DNA of 64,000 nt, from assembly GCA_012970285.1 (NCBI GenBank), contig JIBW01000003.1, forward strand, positions 124,001 through 188,000. Reading direction: 5' to 3'. This DNA comes from Bacillaceae bacterium JMAK1. GTDB lineage: Bacteria > Bacillota > Bacilli > Bacillales > Marinococcaceae. Positions 41,767 through 49,601 of this stretch are shown piece after piece. Made by a program: the position numbers and the translations under genes. The notes beneath the pieces are model-generated. The model saw only the letters and a program-made list of their open reading frames with translations. It did no database searches and had not been told where the DNA came from. Each line of letters opens with the position of its first letter. Position 1 is the first letter of the stretch.

Positions 41767-42372
41767 ATGACTTGGGATCTTTTGAATATTATCGGTACGC
41801 TCGCCTTTGCGTTAAGTGGAGTTGTCGTTGCAATGGAAGAACGATACGACTTAATGGGCGTTTACATACTCGGTTTTGTGACAGCATTTGGTGGGGGTGC
41901 GATTCGAAACTTATTAATCGGTGTTCCAGTTACCGCTCTTTGGGGTCAAGGACCGTTATTTATGATTGCATTTGTTGCGATCACGATTCTTTTTGTATTT
42001 CCGAAGTTCTTAGACCGACGCGGCTCGATGTGGGGCGTGTTTTTTGATGCGATTGGACTCGCGGCGTTTGCTACGCAAGGCGCAATCTTTGCTTCGGACA
42101 TGGATTTACCTGTGAGCGCAGCGATTGCAGCAGCGGCACTGACTGGAACAGGTGGAGGAATGGTTCGTGACTTACTTGCAGGACGTCGCCCACTCTTCTT
42201 ACAAAAAGAAATTTATATTGCTTGGACATTACTCGCAGGAATTCCGATCGGTTTAGGTTTCATCACCCATCCAATCGGGTATGGGGTAATCGTTGTAAGT
42301 ATTGTCGTTTTACGTATGTTATCGGTCTATTATCAATGGCGCTTGCCGTCTAGACAACTAAGTGATTCATAA
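41767..42372 (+). CDS. TRIC/UPF0126 family membrane channel protein
   Basis: 201-residue membrane protein with about seven helices in two homologous halves. The glycine-rich motifs GGGAIRNLL and GGGMVRDLL are the duplicated TRIC signatures. Bacterial TRIC proteins form trimeric monovalent-cation channels. ATG at 41767 follows AGAAAGGTG; upstream in-frame codons lie in the gap after the terminator. Confidence 0.85.
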   Translation: MTWDLLNIIGTLAFALSGVVVAMEERYDLMGVYILGFVTAFGGGAIRNLLIGVPVTALWGQGPLFMIAFVAITILFVFPKFLDRRGSMWGVFFDAIGLAAFATQGAIFASDMDLPVSAAIAAAALTGTGGGMVRDLLAGRRPLFLQKEIYIAWTLLAGIPIGLGFITHPIGYGVIVVSIVVLRMLSVYYQWRLPSRQLSDS

Positions 42373-42528
42373 TGCTTAGTTGTCAATATAGACATATAGA
42401 CTATTTTCGTGAAATGGAGGGAATTAAATAGTAATATTGAGTAAAAAGTAGTAAAATACTTGTACTATGAGTAGTTATAACAATTAAATAATATTCGACA
42501 ATATTTGACGTCGAAGAGGAGGACTGTG

Positions 42529-44040
42529 ATGACGATCAGTACCGTGAAGAAGTTTGCAATTACTTCGGTTACTGTTACAGGAGCAGCACTAACGGTTCCG
42601 ATGATTGCAGATGCGGCGCTTGAGAATCAGGTATTACGTTACGGACAACAGTCAGAAGACGTTCGCCACTTACAGACATTGTTAAAGGAAAAAGGATACT
42701 TTACATACCAAACCGCAACCGGGTATTACGGGGACATCACCGTTCGGGCTGTAAGGCAGTTCCAAGGTGATCATTCACTGAGTGTCGATGGCATTGCCGG
42801 ACCACAAACGATCGGTGCCCTTCTAAAGGACCGACCGAGTGAACAAGTTAGAAGTAGCCAGAGTACTTCAGGAGGCTCTTCGGGTACACTTATTCGCAAT
42901 GGCATGAAAGGCGAAAGCGTCTCGAATTTGCAACGACAGCTTAGAGATCTAGGGTTTTTCAACTCAACGGTCGATGGTCATTTCGGTCGTGTCACACAAG
43001 CGGCTGTACAAGATTTCCAACGATCACACGGTCTTGGGGTTGATGGCATCGTTGGACCGCAGACGCAGCGACAACTACAAGTTGTTCAAGGCTCAGAAAG
43101 TGTTCTCGGCTCAGGAGGAGGCAATTCTTCCTCAGGAGATTCAGGAAACTCTACGCCGACATCGACAGGCTTAATAAGTCCTGGTGATCGTGGCAACCAA
43201 GTATCCGTCTTGCAACAACAATTAAAGGACTTAGGGTATTACAGCCATGCAGTAACGGGCGTGTTTGGTCCAGTTACAGAACGGGCCGTACGAGACTTTC
43301 AACGAACGAATCAAATTGGTTCAGATGGCTTAGTTGGACCACAAACGCATCGAACACTTGCCAGCAGTCCTAAACGTTCTGGCGAAAGTGTAAGCACGTC
43401 ACCGTCAGCACCTTCAGGTGGAAACGGCATCGTTCGTCAGGGGATGCAAGGCCAGCAAGTAACGAACTTACAGCAATTGCTTCGTGATAAGGGCTATATG
43501 AACATTGCACCAACAGGGGTGTTCGGGGATCTTACATATCAAGCAGTACGTAAGTTTCAACAAGATCAAAGCTTAGCCGTAGATGGCATCGCAGGCCCAG
43601 CAACATTTGGTGCCTTACAAGGGAACACATCAGCTCCGAGCAAGCCGTCAACACCCCCTTCATCAGGAGGAGGAAGTGGCGGGAACTTTGTGACGAACGT
43701 AGTAAATAGCGCATCGAATCACCTCGGTGTACCGTACGTCTGGGGAGGTACTTCTCCTTCAGGTTTCGATTGCTCTGGATTTATTCAGTACGTATTCAAA
43801 GAAAATGGTGTGAACACACCACGAACGGTTGCCAACATGTTTTCTAGTGGTTCGAGTGTAAGTTCACCAAGCGTAGGAGACATCGTCTTCTTCGATACGA
43901 CAGGGGGACCATCACACGCAGGGATTTACATAGGAAACAACAAGTTTGTGCATGCTGGCTCTTCAACTGGCGTAACAGTTGCAGATTTGAATAACAGTTA
44001 TTGGAACCCTCGTTATTTAGGAGCGAAGCGTCTTCATTAA
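42529..44040 (+). CDS. NlpC/P60 peptidoglycan endopeptidase with four PG-binding repeats
   Basis: Secreted wall hydrolase of 503 residues, cutting D-Glu-diaminopimelate stem-peptide bonds. Signal peptide (about 1-30), PG_binding_1 repeats at about 36-98, 122-184, 218-278 and 302-364 joined by Ser/Gly linkers, and a catalytic NlpC/P60 domain with Cys415 (GFDCSGF), His463 (PSHAGIYIG) and His475. It has the same layout as the gene at 40200. ATG at 42529 follows AGGAGGA. Confidence 0.92.
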   Translation: MTISTVKKFAITSVTVTGAALTVPMIADAALENQVLRYGQQSEDVRHLQTLLKEKGYFTYQTATGYYGDITVRAVRQFQGDHSLSVDGIAGPQTIGALLKDRPSEQVRSSQSTSGGSSGTLIRNGMKGESVSNLQRQLRDLGFFNSTVDGHFGRVTQAAVQDFQRSHGLGVDGIVGPQTQRQLQVVQGSESVLGSGGGNSSSGDSGNSTPTSTGLISPGDRGNQVSVLQQQLKDLGYYSHAVTGVFGPVTERAVRDFQRTNQIGSDGLVGPQTHRTLASSPKRSGESVSTSPSAPSGGNGIVRQGMQGQQVTNLQQLLRDKGYMNIAPTGVFGDLTYQAVRKFQQDQSLAVDGIAGPATFGALQGNTSAPSKPSTPPSSGGGSGGNFVTNVVNSASNHLGVPYVWGGTSPSGFDCSGFIQYVFKENGVNTPRTVANMFSSGSSVSSPSVGDIVFFDTTGGPSHAGIYIGNNKFVHAGSSTGVTVADLNNSYWNPRYLGAKRLH

Positions 44041-44049
44041 GAGTAATGT

Positions 44050-44077
44050 AGCCCTGTTCAGTGAACAGGGCTTTTCT
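44050..44077 (+). terminator. Terminator of the NlpC/P60 gene
   Basis: AGCCCTGTTCA/TGAACAGGGCT stem with a very short loop and TTTTCT. Confidence 0.8.
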
Positions 44078-44154
44078 CTGTGGATTTGACGTTTAGTCAC
44101 TCACTGGGACGGGAAAAATAAAGGTCGAGAACTCGTACAGAAAGGTGTGTTTAT

Positions 44155-44982
44155 GTGTTTGAATTTGACTTCCAAGCGATTATGAGCGCTGCAATTCCAG
44201 TGCTACTTGAGGTTTTACTCATTATCGTCGGGTATTTGATCGTTCGTGCAGTAGGCGCGTCGGTGATTACACGAATTTTTAAGACGGTATCAGAGAAGCG
44301 CAACATCCATCCAGGACGGATTAAGACGTTAAAGAATTTGGTTCATAGCATTTTTACGTACGTATTATTATTTGTGTTCGTACTCGTCTTCTTAGGTGCC
44401 TTCGGTGTTGAGATCATGCCAATCTTAGCTGGTGCCGGTGTCGTCGGACTTGCTGTAGCGTTCGGTGCACAAGGACTTGTAAGCGATATTGTGACAGGTT
44501 TCTTCTTATTAATAGAGAAACAAATTGATGCAGAAGATTATGTGACTGTAGCAGGTCTTGATGGAATCGTGGAAGAAGTAGGTCTGCGTACGACACGAAT
44601 TCGTGGCTTTGACGGTACACTTCATTTTATTCCGAACCGTGACATTACGAGTGTGAGCAATCACTCGAGAGGAAATATGGAAGCATTTATTGACATCGGA
44701 ATCTCTTTCAACGAAAATATCAATGAAGCCATTACAGTGCTTCAAAAAGCAACGAAAGAGTTGTATGAACAAGACGAGAATATCGTCGAAGAACCTTATG
44801 TTCTTGGGGTGTCTAGCTTCGATGAATACGACATGAAAATTCGCATCCTAACGTACACAACGAACATGAATCAGTGGGCTGTTGAACGTAAGCTTCGCCA
44901 AGTGTGTAAAGAAGCGCTGGAAGAAGCGGACATTCACATCCCAGTGCCAAAACAAGTGTACGTGGAAGAGAAACAATCGTAG
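44155..44982 (+). CDS. Small-conductance mechanosensitive channel (MscS family)
   Basis: Osmotic safety valve. 275 residues: three N-terminal membrane helices, the Gly/Ala-rich pore helix (GAGVVGLAVAFGAQGLVSDIVTG split near 96-118), the beta domain with VEEVGLRTTRIRGFDGT and FIPNRDI, and the C-terminal alpha/beta cage. GTG start with AAAGGTG upstream. The ATG two bases earlier is in another frame. Confidence 0.92.
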   Translation: MFEFDFQAIMSAAIPVLLEVLLIIVGYLIVRAVGASVITRIFKTVSEKRNIHPGRIKTLKNLVHSIFTYVLLFVFVLVFLGAFGVEIMPILAGAGVVGLAVAFGAQGLVSDIVTGFFLLIEKQIDAEDYVTVAGLDGIVEEVGLRTTRIRGFDGTLHFIPNRDITSVSNHSRGNMEAFIDIGISFNENINEAITVLQKATKELYEQDENIVEEPYVLGVSSFDEYDMKIRILTYTTNMNQWAVERKLRQVCKEALEEADIHIPVPKQVYVEEKQS

Positions 44983-45036
44983 TAACGCGTTGACTCACCA
45001 GGAAACAAATTGAGGGAAAAGGGGAGCAGGGTTCTG

Positions 45037-45273
45037 GTGGATGCACTGCAGATGTTAAGGAATTTTCTCATTGCGTTTTTAGTCCTCATGACCATCATTG
45101 TCATTCCGTTAAGTATATTGGCAGTGGTGAACCCAGACAAACACGGCGTACCTGTCGGCACGATGATTAGCATCTCCATCGGCGCGGTCGTGTTTGTGAT
45201 TAACAACCAACTCATTCGCAAGTTCGAACGACGAATTCAAAGCCGAATGAGAGAAAGTGAAACACATGGATAA
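45037..45273 (+). CDS. Small two-helix membrane protein
   Basis: 78-residue hypothetical protein with two hydrophobic segments (about 9-30 and 41-58) and a basic C-terminus. It follows MscS and ends in a shared bidirectional terminator. The GTG at 45037 is favoured by AAGGGGAG upstream; an in-frame TTG at 45010 precedes that site. Function unknown. Confidence 0.6.
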   Translation: MDALQMLRNFLIAFLVLMTIIVIPLSILAVVNPDKHGVPVGTMISISIGAVVFVINNQLIRKFERRIQSRMRESETHG

Positions 45274-45304
45274 AGCTACCGAGTTCAACTCGGTAGCTTT
45301 TTTT
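45272..45304. terminator. Bidirectional terminator
   Basis: AAAGCTACCGAGTT/AACTCGGTAGCTTT: a stem of 12 bp or more with T- and A-runs on either side, between convergent genes. Confidence 0.85.
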
Positions 45305-45316
45305 GAGTGTGTACAA

Positions 45317-46201
45317 TTATAACGATTGAACCGCACGTAGAATGGAACGGGCGCTTTGGTCACGCATGAGGTCCGTCTGTTGCAAGCTTCGGTCATACTC
45401 ATTCGTCATAAAGCCGAATTCAATAAGAGCCGCAGGCATCGCAGTTTTTCTTAGAACAACATAATTGCTCGGCAACACTCCGCGATCACGCATGTCGAGC
45501 TCGCGTACTGCTTCTGTTTGTAATGCGTGAGCGAGCGTCTGTCCGGCAGAGCTACCAGGAGCATAATACGTTTCAATACCATTTGCGTCTAAATCAAAGG
45601 AAGCATTGGCATGAATACTAATAAAGATATCAGCGCTTGTCCCATTCGCATACTCCGCGCGGTCGTCTAAGGCGACAAACGAATCGTTTGAGCGAGTGAC
45701 GTTAACGTTATACCCAGCGTCCGTTAGGTAAGCTGCTGCGCGATTGGCGATGTCTAGTGTGATTTCTTTTTCAAAGAAATTGTGTACGACCGCCCCGGGG
45801 TCTTGTCCACCATGACCAGGATCTAGGACAATGCGTTGAATGGAACCAAGCGGCGCACCGTTTATCGGCGGAGACTCTGCTTCTTCATGGACGACAGTGT
45901 CTTGTGCATCTGTGTCTTCAACAGCATCAACACCAGTTTCTGTAATGTAGTCGAGGCTTACGTAACCGGTACGGCCATGATACGTAATTTGTCCCCAACC
46001 GTTTCCTACATCTAAGTATTCAATCGTCTGTCGATCGACTAACGAACCGACAACTGGTGACTCAGCGTTTGCACTATCACGTACGAGCAGTGAGCCGTTC
46101 GTATCGACATAGCCTGTTTGATAGGCATGTACAGAGACGGGGAAGAATAGAAATAAAAGGAATAATGGTACGAATGATAACAACAATGATTTCTTCGACA
46201 T
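45317..46201 (-). CDS. N-acetylmuramoyl-L-alanine amidase with SH3b domain
   Basis: Exported zinc amidase cleaving the MurNAc-L-Ala bond. 294 residues: signal peptide (about 1-26), bacterial SH3 domain (about 30-88), acidic linker, and an Amidase_3 domain with zinc ligands in DPGHGG, the Glu of NFFEKEIT, SIHANA and the late Glu in ALIEFGFM. The only amidase in a cluster of wall-active proteins. Confidence 0.92.
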   Translation of the reverse strand: MSKKSLLLSFVPLFLLFLFFPVSVHAYQTGYVDTNGSLLVRDSANAESPVVGSLVDRQTIEYLDVGNGWGQITYHGRTGYVSLDYITETGVDAVEDTDAQDTVVHEEAESPPINGAPLGSIQRIVLDPGHGGQDPGAVVHNFFEKEITLDIANRAAAYLTDAGYNVNVTRSNDSFVALDDRAEYANGTSADIFISIHANASFDLDANGIETYYAPGSSAGQTLAHALQTEAVRELDMRDRGVLPSNYVVLRKTAMPAALIEFGFMTNEYDRSLQQTDLMRDQSARSILRAVQSL

Positions 46202-46545
46202 GTACGAACCCCTCTCAAAATTAATCTATGAAAATGGAATAATCTAAGCGTAAGAGAATTGCAATCGAGAAGCAAGGGAAATTCCTCGCCACTTTTCGCT
46301 GAGAAAAGAACGATTCTCATACAAATTTGGAAAGGTTTGTTGAAGAAAGAAGAGGAAAAACTTTTTCTCAAAAAAAATTAAAGAAAAAGGTTTAGAAACC
46401 GTTCAAAACGTGAATACAATAACTAACCCCATACCCCCTTAGTATAATAGATGATCGTTCGCAACCCCCTGAGCGAATGATCGCCCGACGAAACATAGAT
46501 GACTACACCGATGTAGCGTCGCCGTTTCCTCGGCTACATATGAAA
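46202..46545. other. Gene-free region with two hairpins
   Basis: No gene. Visible structures are GATCGTTCGC/GCGAATGATC (about 46452-46481, one G-U pair) and ATGTAGC/GCTACAT (about 46513-46540). They lie downstream of the SLH-NlpC gene terminator and upstream of the amidase. Role unknown. Confidence 0.4.
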
Positions 46546-46581
46546 AACCCCGCCTCACGCAAATGCGGAGGCGGGGTTTGT
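46546..46581 (-). terminator. Terminator of the SLH-NlpC/P60 gene
   Basis: AACCCCGCCTC/GAGGCGGGGTT with further pairing GC/GC; on the minus strand followed by a T-run. Confidence 0.9.
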
Positions 46582-46586
46582 TTTAA

Positions 46587-47627
46587 TTAGTTATGAACTT
46601 TCATTGCACGCTCTAAGAAAATCGCGAAGTGTGCACGGTTTGTAGCGCGCTCTGGTTCGTAATCACCAGATGAACGACCAGTAGATATTCCTGTACCTGC
46701 AAAGGCCATAATCTCATCGTAATACTCATGACCTTCAATGTCGTTAAAGATTTCTCCACCTTGCATTCCTTCTAAGCGGAAGGCTTGATAGAAAACGGCT
46801 GCAATTTCACCGCGAGTGATCTTTTGGCTTGCCTTAAACTCACTTCCATCTACGATATCATCGAAAAACCCAGTTTGCTCAACTGCTGAAATAACGTCTG
46901 CTTGGTGATGGCTTGAAGAGACATCACTATAACCTGGGTTCCCGTCGCCTTCAAGACCGAGTGAACGGGCTATGAGAGCGGCAGCTTGTCCTCTTGAAAT
47001 TTCTTGAGTTGGGCGGTATGTGTAATCAGAGTACCCGTTGATAACTCCTTGTTCGCCAAGCGCTCTAATTTCTGTATAAGCGAAGTGATCTTTACGAACG
47101 TCATGGTATTGTCCTGCTGGAAGCGGTTCTGGCTCAGCTGGCGATGTCTCAGAAGCAACCTCTTCTTGCTCTGTAATCACACGCTGTGCACCTACATAAC
47201 GGCTGCCCCAATAGTGAGGATCGTTAATGCTTACGATCGATATACCTCGAGAAGATGCTGAGTGAATCATGTCTCCCCCACCGATGTACAATCCAGAGTG
47301 CGAAACACCACGGCCTGACGTATTAAAGAATACGAGATCTCCTGGCTCTAAATTGCTCTTCGATACGCTGTCACCGGCGCTTGCTTGAGCAGCAGCGGTT
47401 CTCGGTAAGCTTTGGTCAATCGCTCTGTCAAAGATATAAACGAGATATCCTGAACAATCAAATCCGCTCGGGCTTGTCCCCCCGTAACGGTATGGTGTGC
47501 CTAAATGCTTCTTACCCTCTTCAATTACTTGGTCGGCTGCGCTCTGTGCGTCTGCTGTTTCGAAGTCTGCAGAAAACACCGACAGTGCAAGTACTGCACT
47601 TGCCGCAGTCATTAGAAACTTACGCAA
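46587..47627 (-). CDS. SLH-anchored NlpC/P60 endopeptidase
   Basis: Wall hydrolase of 346 residues: signal peptide (about 1-27), active NlpC/P60 domain (about 31-150) with Cys58 (GFDCSGYL), His110 (SHSGLYIG) and His122, then three SLH domains (about 175-228, 237-290, 294-344) that bind pyruvylated wall polymer. TTG start with AAGGGGAA upstream. Its anchoring is the same as that of the S-layer protein at 49602. Domain order differs from the PG_binding-type NlpC proteins nearby. Confidence 0.92.
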   Translation of the reverse strand: MRKFLMTAASAVLALSVFSADFETADAQSAADQVIEEGKKHLGTPYRYGGTSPSGFDCSGYLVYIFDRAIDQSLPRTAAAQASAGDSVSKSNLEPGDLVFFNTSGRGVSHSGLYIGGGDMIHSASSRGISIVSINDPHYWGSRYVGAQRVITEQEEVASETSPAEPEPLPAGQYHDVRKDHFAYTEIRALGEQGVINGYSDYTYRPTQEISRGQAAALIARSLGLEGDGNPGYSDVSSSHHQADVISAVEQTGFFDDIVDGSEFKASQKITRGEIAAVFYQAFRLEGMQGGEIFNDIEGHEYYDEIMAFAGTGISTGRSSGDYEPERATNRAHFAIFLERAMKVHN

Positions 47628-48049
47628 TGGAATTCCCCTTCCCCTGTAGCACCCCTGCTACGTGTCATAATTTAGTAGATTGTTGTAAAACGTTGTATGT
47701 AATAGTTCTAATAGAGTTCATCGATAGTTGGATATGTAAGTTACTTTTCAACAATTCATAGTCTATCATAGGCATTTAGATGTGTGCCTTTACAGTTGTG
47801 TAACAAGTTCAAGACATAATGAAACATTTTCTATAAAAAGACGTCAATTTAAACAGAGTCTCTCTGCACTTGCTGTGAAACGACGTCGTAAATGACTGTT
47901 ACATGTCGATTTGTAGAGAAGAAGAGAAGTAAGTGTCATTTTAATAGTACATAACGGGAATGTAACAGAACTGTAACAAGGCTATACAAAGAAACATGCA
48001 TCCGCTAAAATAAAACGGTAAACGTTTAATCTTCAATAAAGGAGTTCCT
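47628..48049. other. Divergent intergenic region
   Basis: About 420 nt between divergent genes. A small hairpin (GTAGCA/TGCTAC, 47646-47661) lies next to the ribosome-binding site of the SLH-NlpC gene. I looked for a ydaO-type c-di-AMP riboswitch, common before NlpC genes, and did not recognise one. The rest is AT-rich with no ORF. Confidence 0.45.
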
Positions 48050-48856
48050 ATGAAAAAGCGACTGATGACCTTCGGAGTAATGATGTTAATTGTTGCTTCT
48101 GGTTGTACAACTACAGAAAATCCCGAAGATATTTTTAACCGTTCTAAAACAATCCTTGATGAATCGACGGAGAACGTTCATTTTAAAAAGTGGCAAAACC
48201 TACAAATTAATGGTGAAAGTATGAATGTAAACACTCAAGGGGCGTTGCAATTACACCCGCTTGACGCATACGTAATTAGTACGCTCGACCTTGTAGATTT
48301 TAATGAGCCTTTAGAGTTTCGAATTCATATTAATGACGAAGAAGCGTATGTTGAAGAAGATGAGGATGTACGACAGTTTAGTGATGACATTCAAAGTAGT
48401 TTCTTGTCGATGGTAAACCCAATCGATGAAATGAATCGATATGAGCAGTTTCAAGAATCGATGTTGATGAAAGAAATTGAAGACTTTTATGAAGTGTCTT
48501 TTCGAACTGATCAAGAACAGCACATTCCACTCGTTCTTAATAAGATGGAACAATGGGGAATGATTGATGAAGAACTTGGTGAAGAATTGGCTGAAGACAT
48601 AGAAATAGAACGAATTGATATGGTCGCTTTTATCGATAAGGAGACGTATGAGCTTCATCAATTTGATACGCGCTATCGATTTACAGTTGAATTACAAGGA
48701 GATCTTCAACAAGTTGATGATCAACAAAGCATTGTTTTCGATCATTGGAATGAAGTAAGTGATGATGTAGAAACATTTGTTCACGACATGATAGAAGAAG
48801 AGCAACGAGAAGCGCAAAACGAGGAAGAGATGGATGAAGAAGTAGAAACAGAATAG
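48050..48856 (+). CDS. Acidic lipoprotein of DUF6612-like type
   Basis: 268-residue exported lipoprotein: signal peptide with lipobox VASGC (Cys19), then a beta-rich domain and a very acidic C-terminal tail. The pattern of repeated strands with NINGESMNVNTQG and DLVDFNEPLEFRIHINDEEAYV-like segments resembles LolA/LppX-fold lipoproteins (DUF6612). Function unknown. AAAGGAG precedes the ATG. Confidence 0.7.
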   Translation: MKKRLMTFGVMMLIVASGCTTTENPEDIFNRSKTILDESTENVHFKKWQNLQINGESMNVNTQGALQLHPLDAYVISTLDLVDFNEPLEFRIHINDEEAYVEEDEDVRQFSDDIQSSFLSMVNPIDEMNRYEQFQESMLMKEIEDFYEVSFRTDQEQHIPLVLNKMEQWGMIDEELGEELAEDIEIERIDMVAFIDKETYELHQFDTRYRFTVELQGDLQQVDDQQSIVFDHWNEVSDDVETFVHDMIEEEQREAQNEEEMDEEVETE

Positions 48857-48859
48857 ATA

Positions 48860-48900
48860 AAAACCACGCTCTCCATATTCTATTGGAAGCGTGGTTTTTT
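48860..48900 (+). terminator. Terminator of the DUF6612-like lipoprotein gene
   Basis: AACCACGCT/AGCGTGGTT stem with inner pairing and a T6 run. Confidence 0.85.
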
Positions 48901-49356
48901 GATGCGTGTCAATCATTGCATAAAAAGATGGATGTAGTAAGTTGGAATGAGTGAGTGATGATGAAAGGAAACGAATGTCATTCAATTAATAGTGATAATT
49001 AACTAGAAGTACGAATGGATGAGGATTTTATCTCAGGTGAGTAGCATACTATCGAATATTGTTATAAATAATGAAAAAAGAACTATGTAAGTATCTAAGT
49101 AATATTACTACTATTACAAAAAAGTTTAGTGATTTTATGTCTAAAGAACCATTAATGCTAACAAAAATATATTAAATAGACAAAATGTAAGAGACTAAAA
49201 TACTAAAAAACACCTTTTTGTGATTATTAAATGAAAATACCTAGCAATATTTTCCTCCATCCTGTAAAATTGAGGTAACTTGTCGAAATATCAAAAAAAA
49301 CGGGACTACGTATGGAAAACATTTCACATTTATAAGCAAAATCGACTATTTTTTAT
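48901..49356. other. AT-rich gene-free region upstream of the S-layer promoter
   Basis: About 450 nt, strongly AT-rich with several A- and T-tracts (for example near 49072, 49120 and 49294) that could give curved DNA next to a strong promoter. No gene seen. Confidence 0.45.
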
Positions 49357-49386
49357 TTGACACGTAGATTTAAAGCTCTATATAAT
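49357..49386 (+). promoter_or_regulatory. Consensus sigma-A promoter of the S-layer gene
   Basis: TTGACA at 49357-49362 and TATAAT at 49381-49386, both perfect, with an 18-nt spacer. Predicted transcription start is about 49393, giving a leader of about 210 nt. Confidence 0.75.
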
Positions 49387-49434
49387 GAGTGATGGTAGTC
49401 TTGCTATCTAGTAAACTTTGAAGATTGACAAGAG

Positions 49435-49442
49435 TAAGGAGG
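49435..49442 (+). promoter_or_regulatory. Orphan Shine-Dalgarno (STAB-SD-like) in the S-layer leader
   Basis: TAAGGAGG lies about 43 nt from the predicted 5' end and has no start codon at a usable distance. The real ribosome-binding site is 150 nt further on. In cry3A a similar element (STAB-SD) stabilises the mRNA 5' end. Confidence 0.5.
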
Positions 49443-49601
49443 CGGCCCGGGATCACAATTTAACATAAGTAACTGCAATCGTTGTTATGTTATTGTAATA
49501 CTCGTAGCTTTCTGAATGTTTATGTTTATAAAGTCCAAGGCTGTGTCGTAATTTATCCTTCCAAGGCAGCTTTGTTCTATACAAAAGGAGGAGTAATAAG
49601 A

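Noticed and set aside
47628-48049. c-di-AMP (ydaO) riboswitch before the SLH-NlpC gene
   Set aside because: Such leaders often precede NlpC genes, but the conserved ydaO core was not found on the minus strand.
49482-49601. 40-codon N-terminal extension of the S-layer protein
   Set aside because: It precedes the strong AAGGAGGAG site and would put a charged, Cys-rich segment before the signal peptide.
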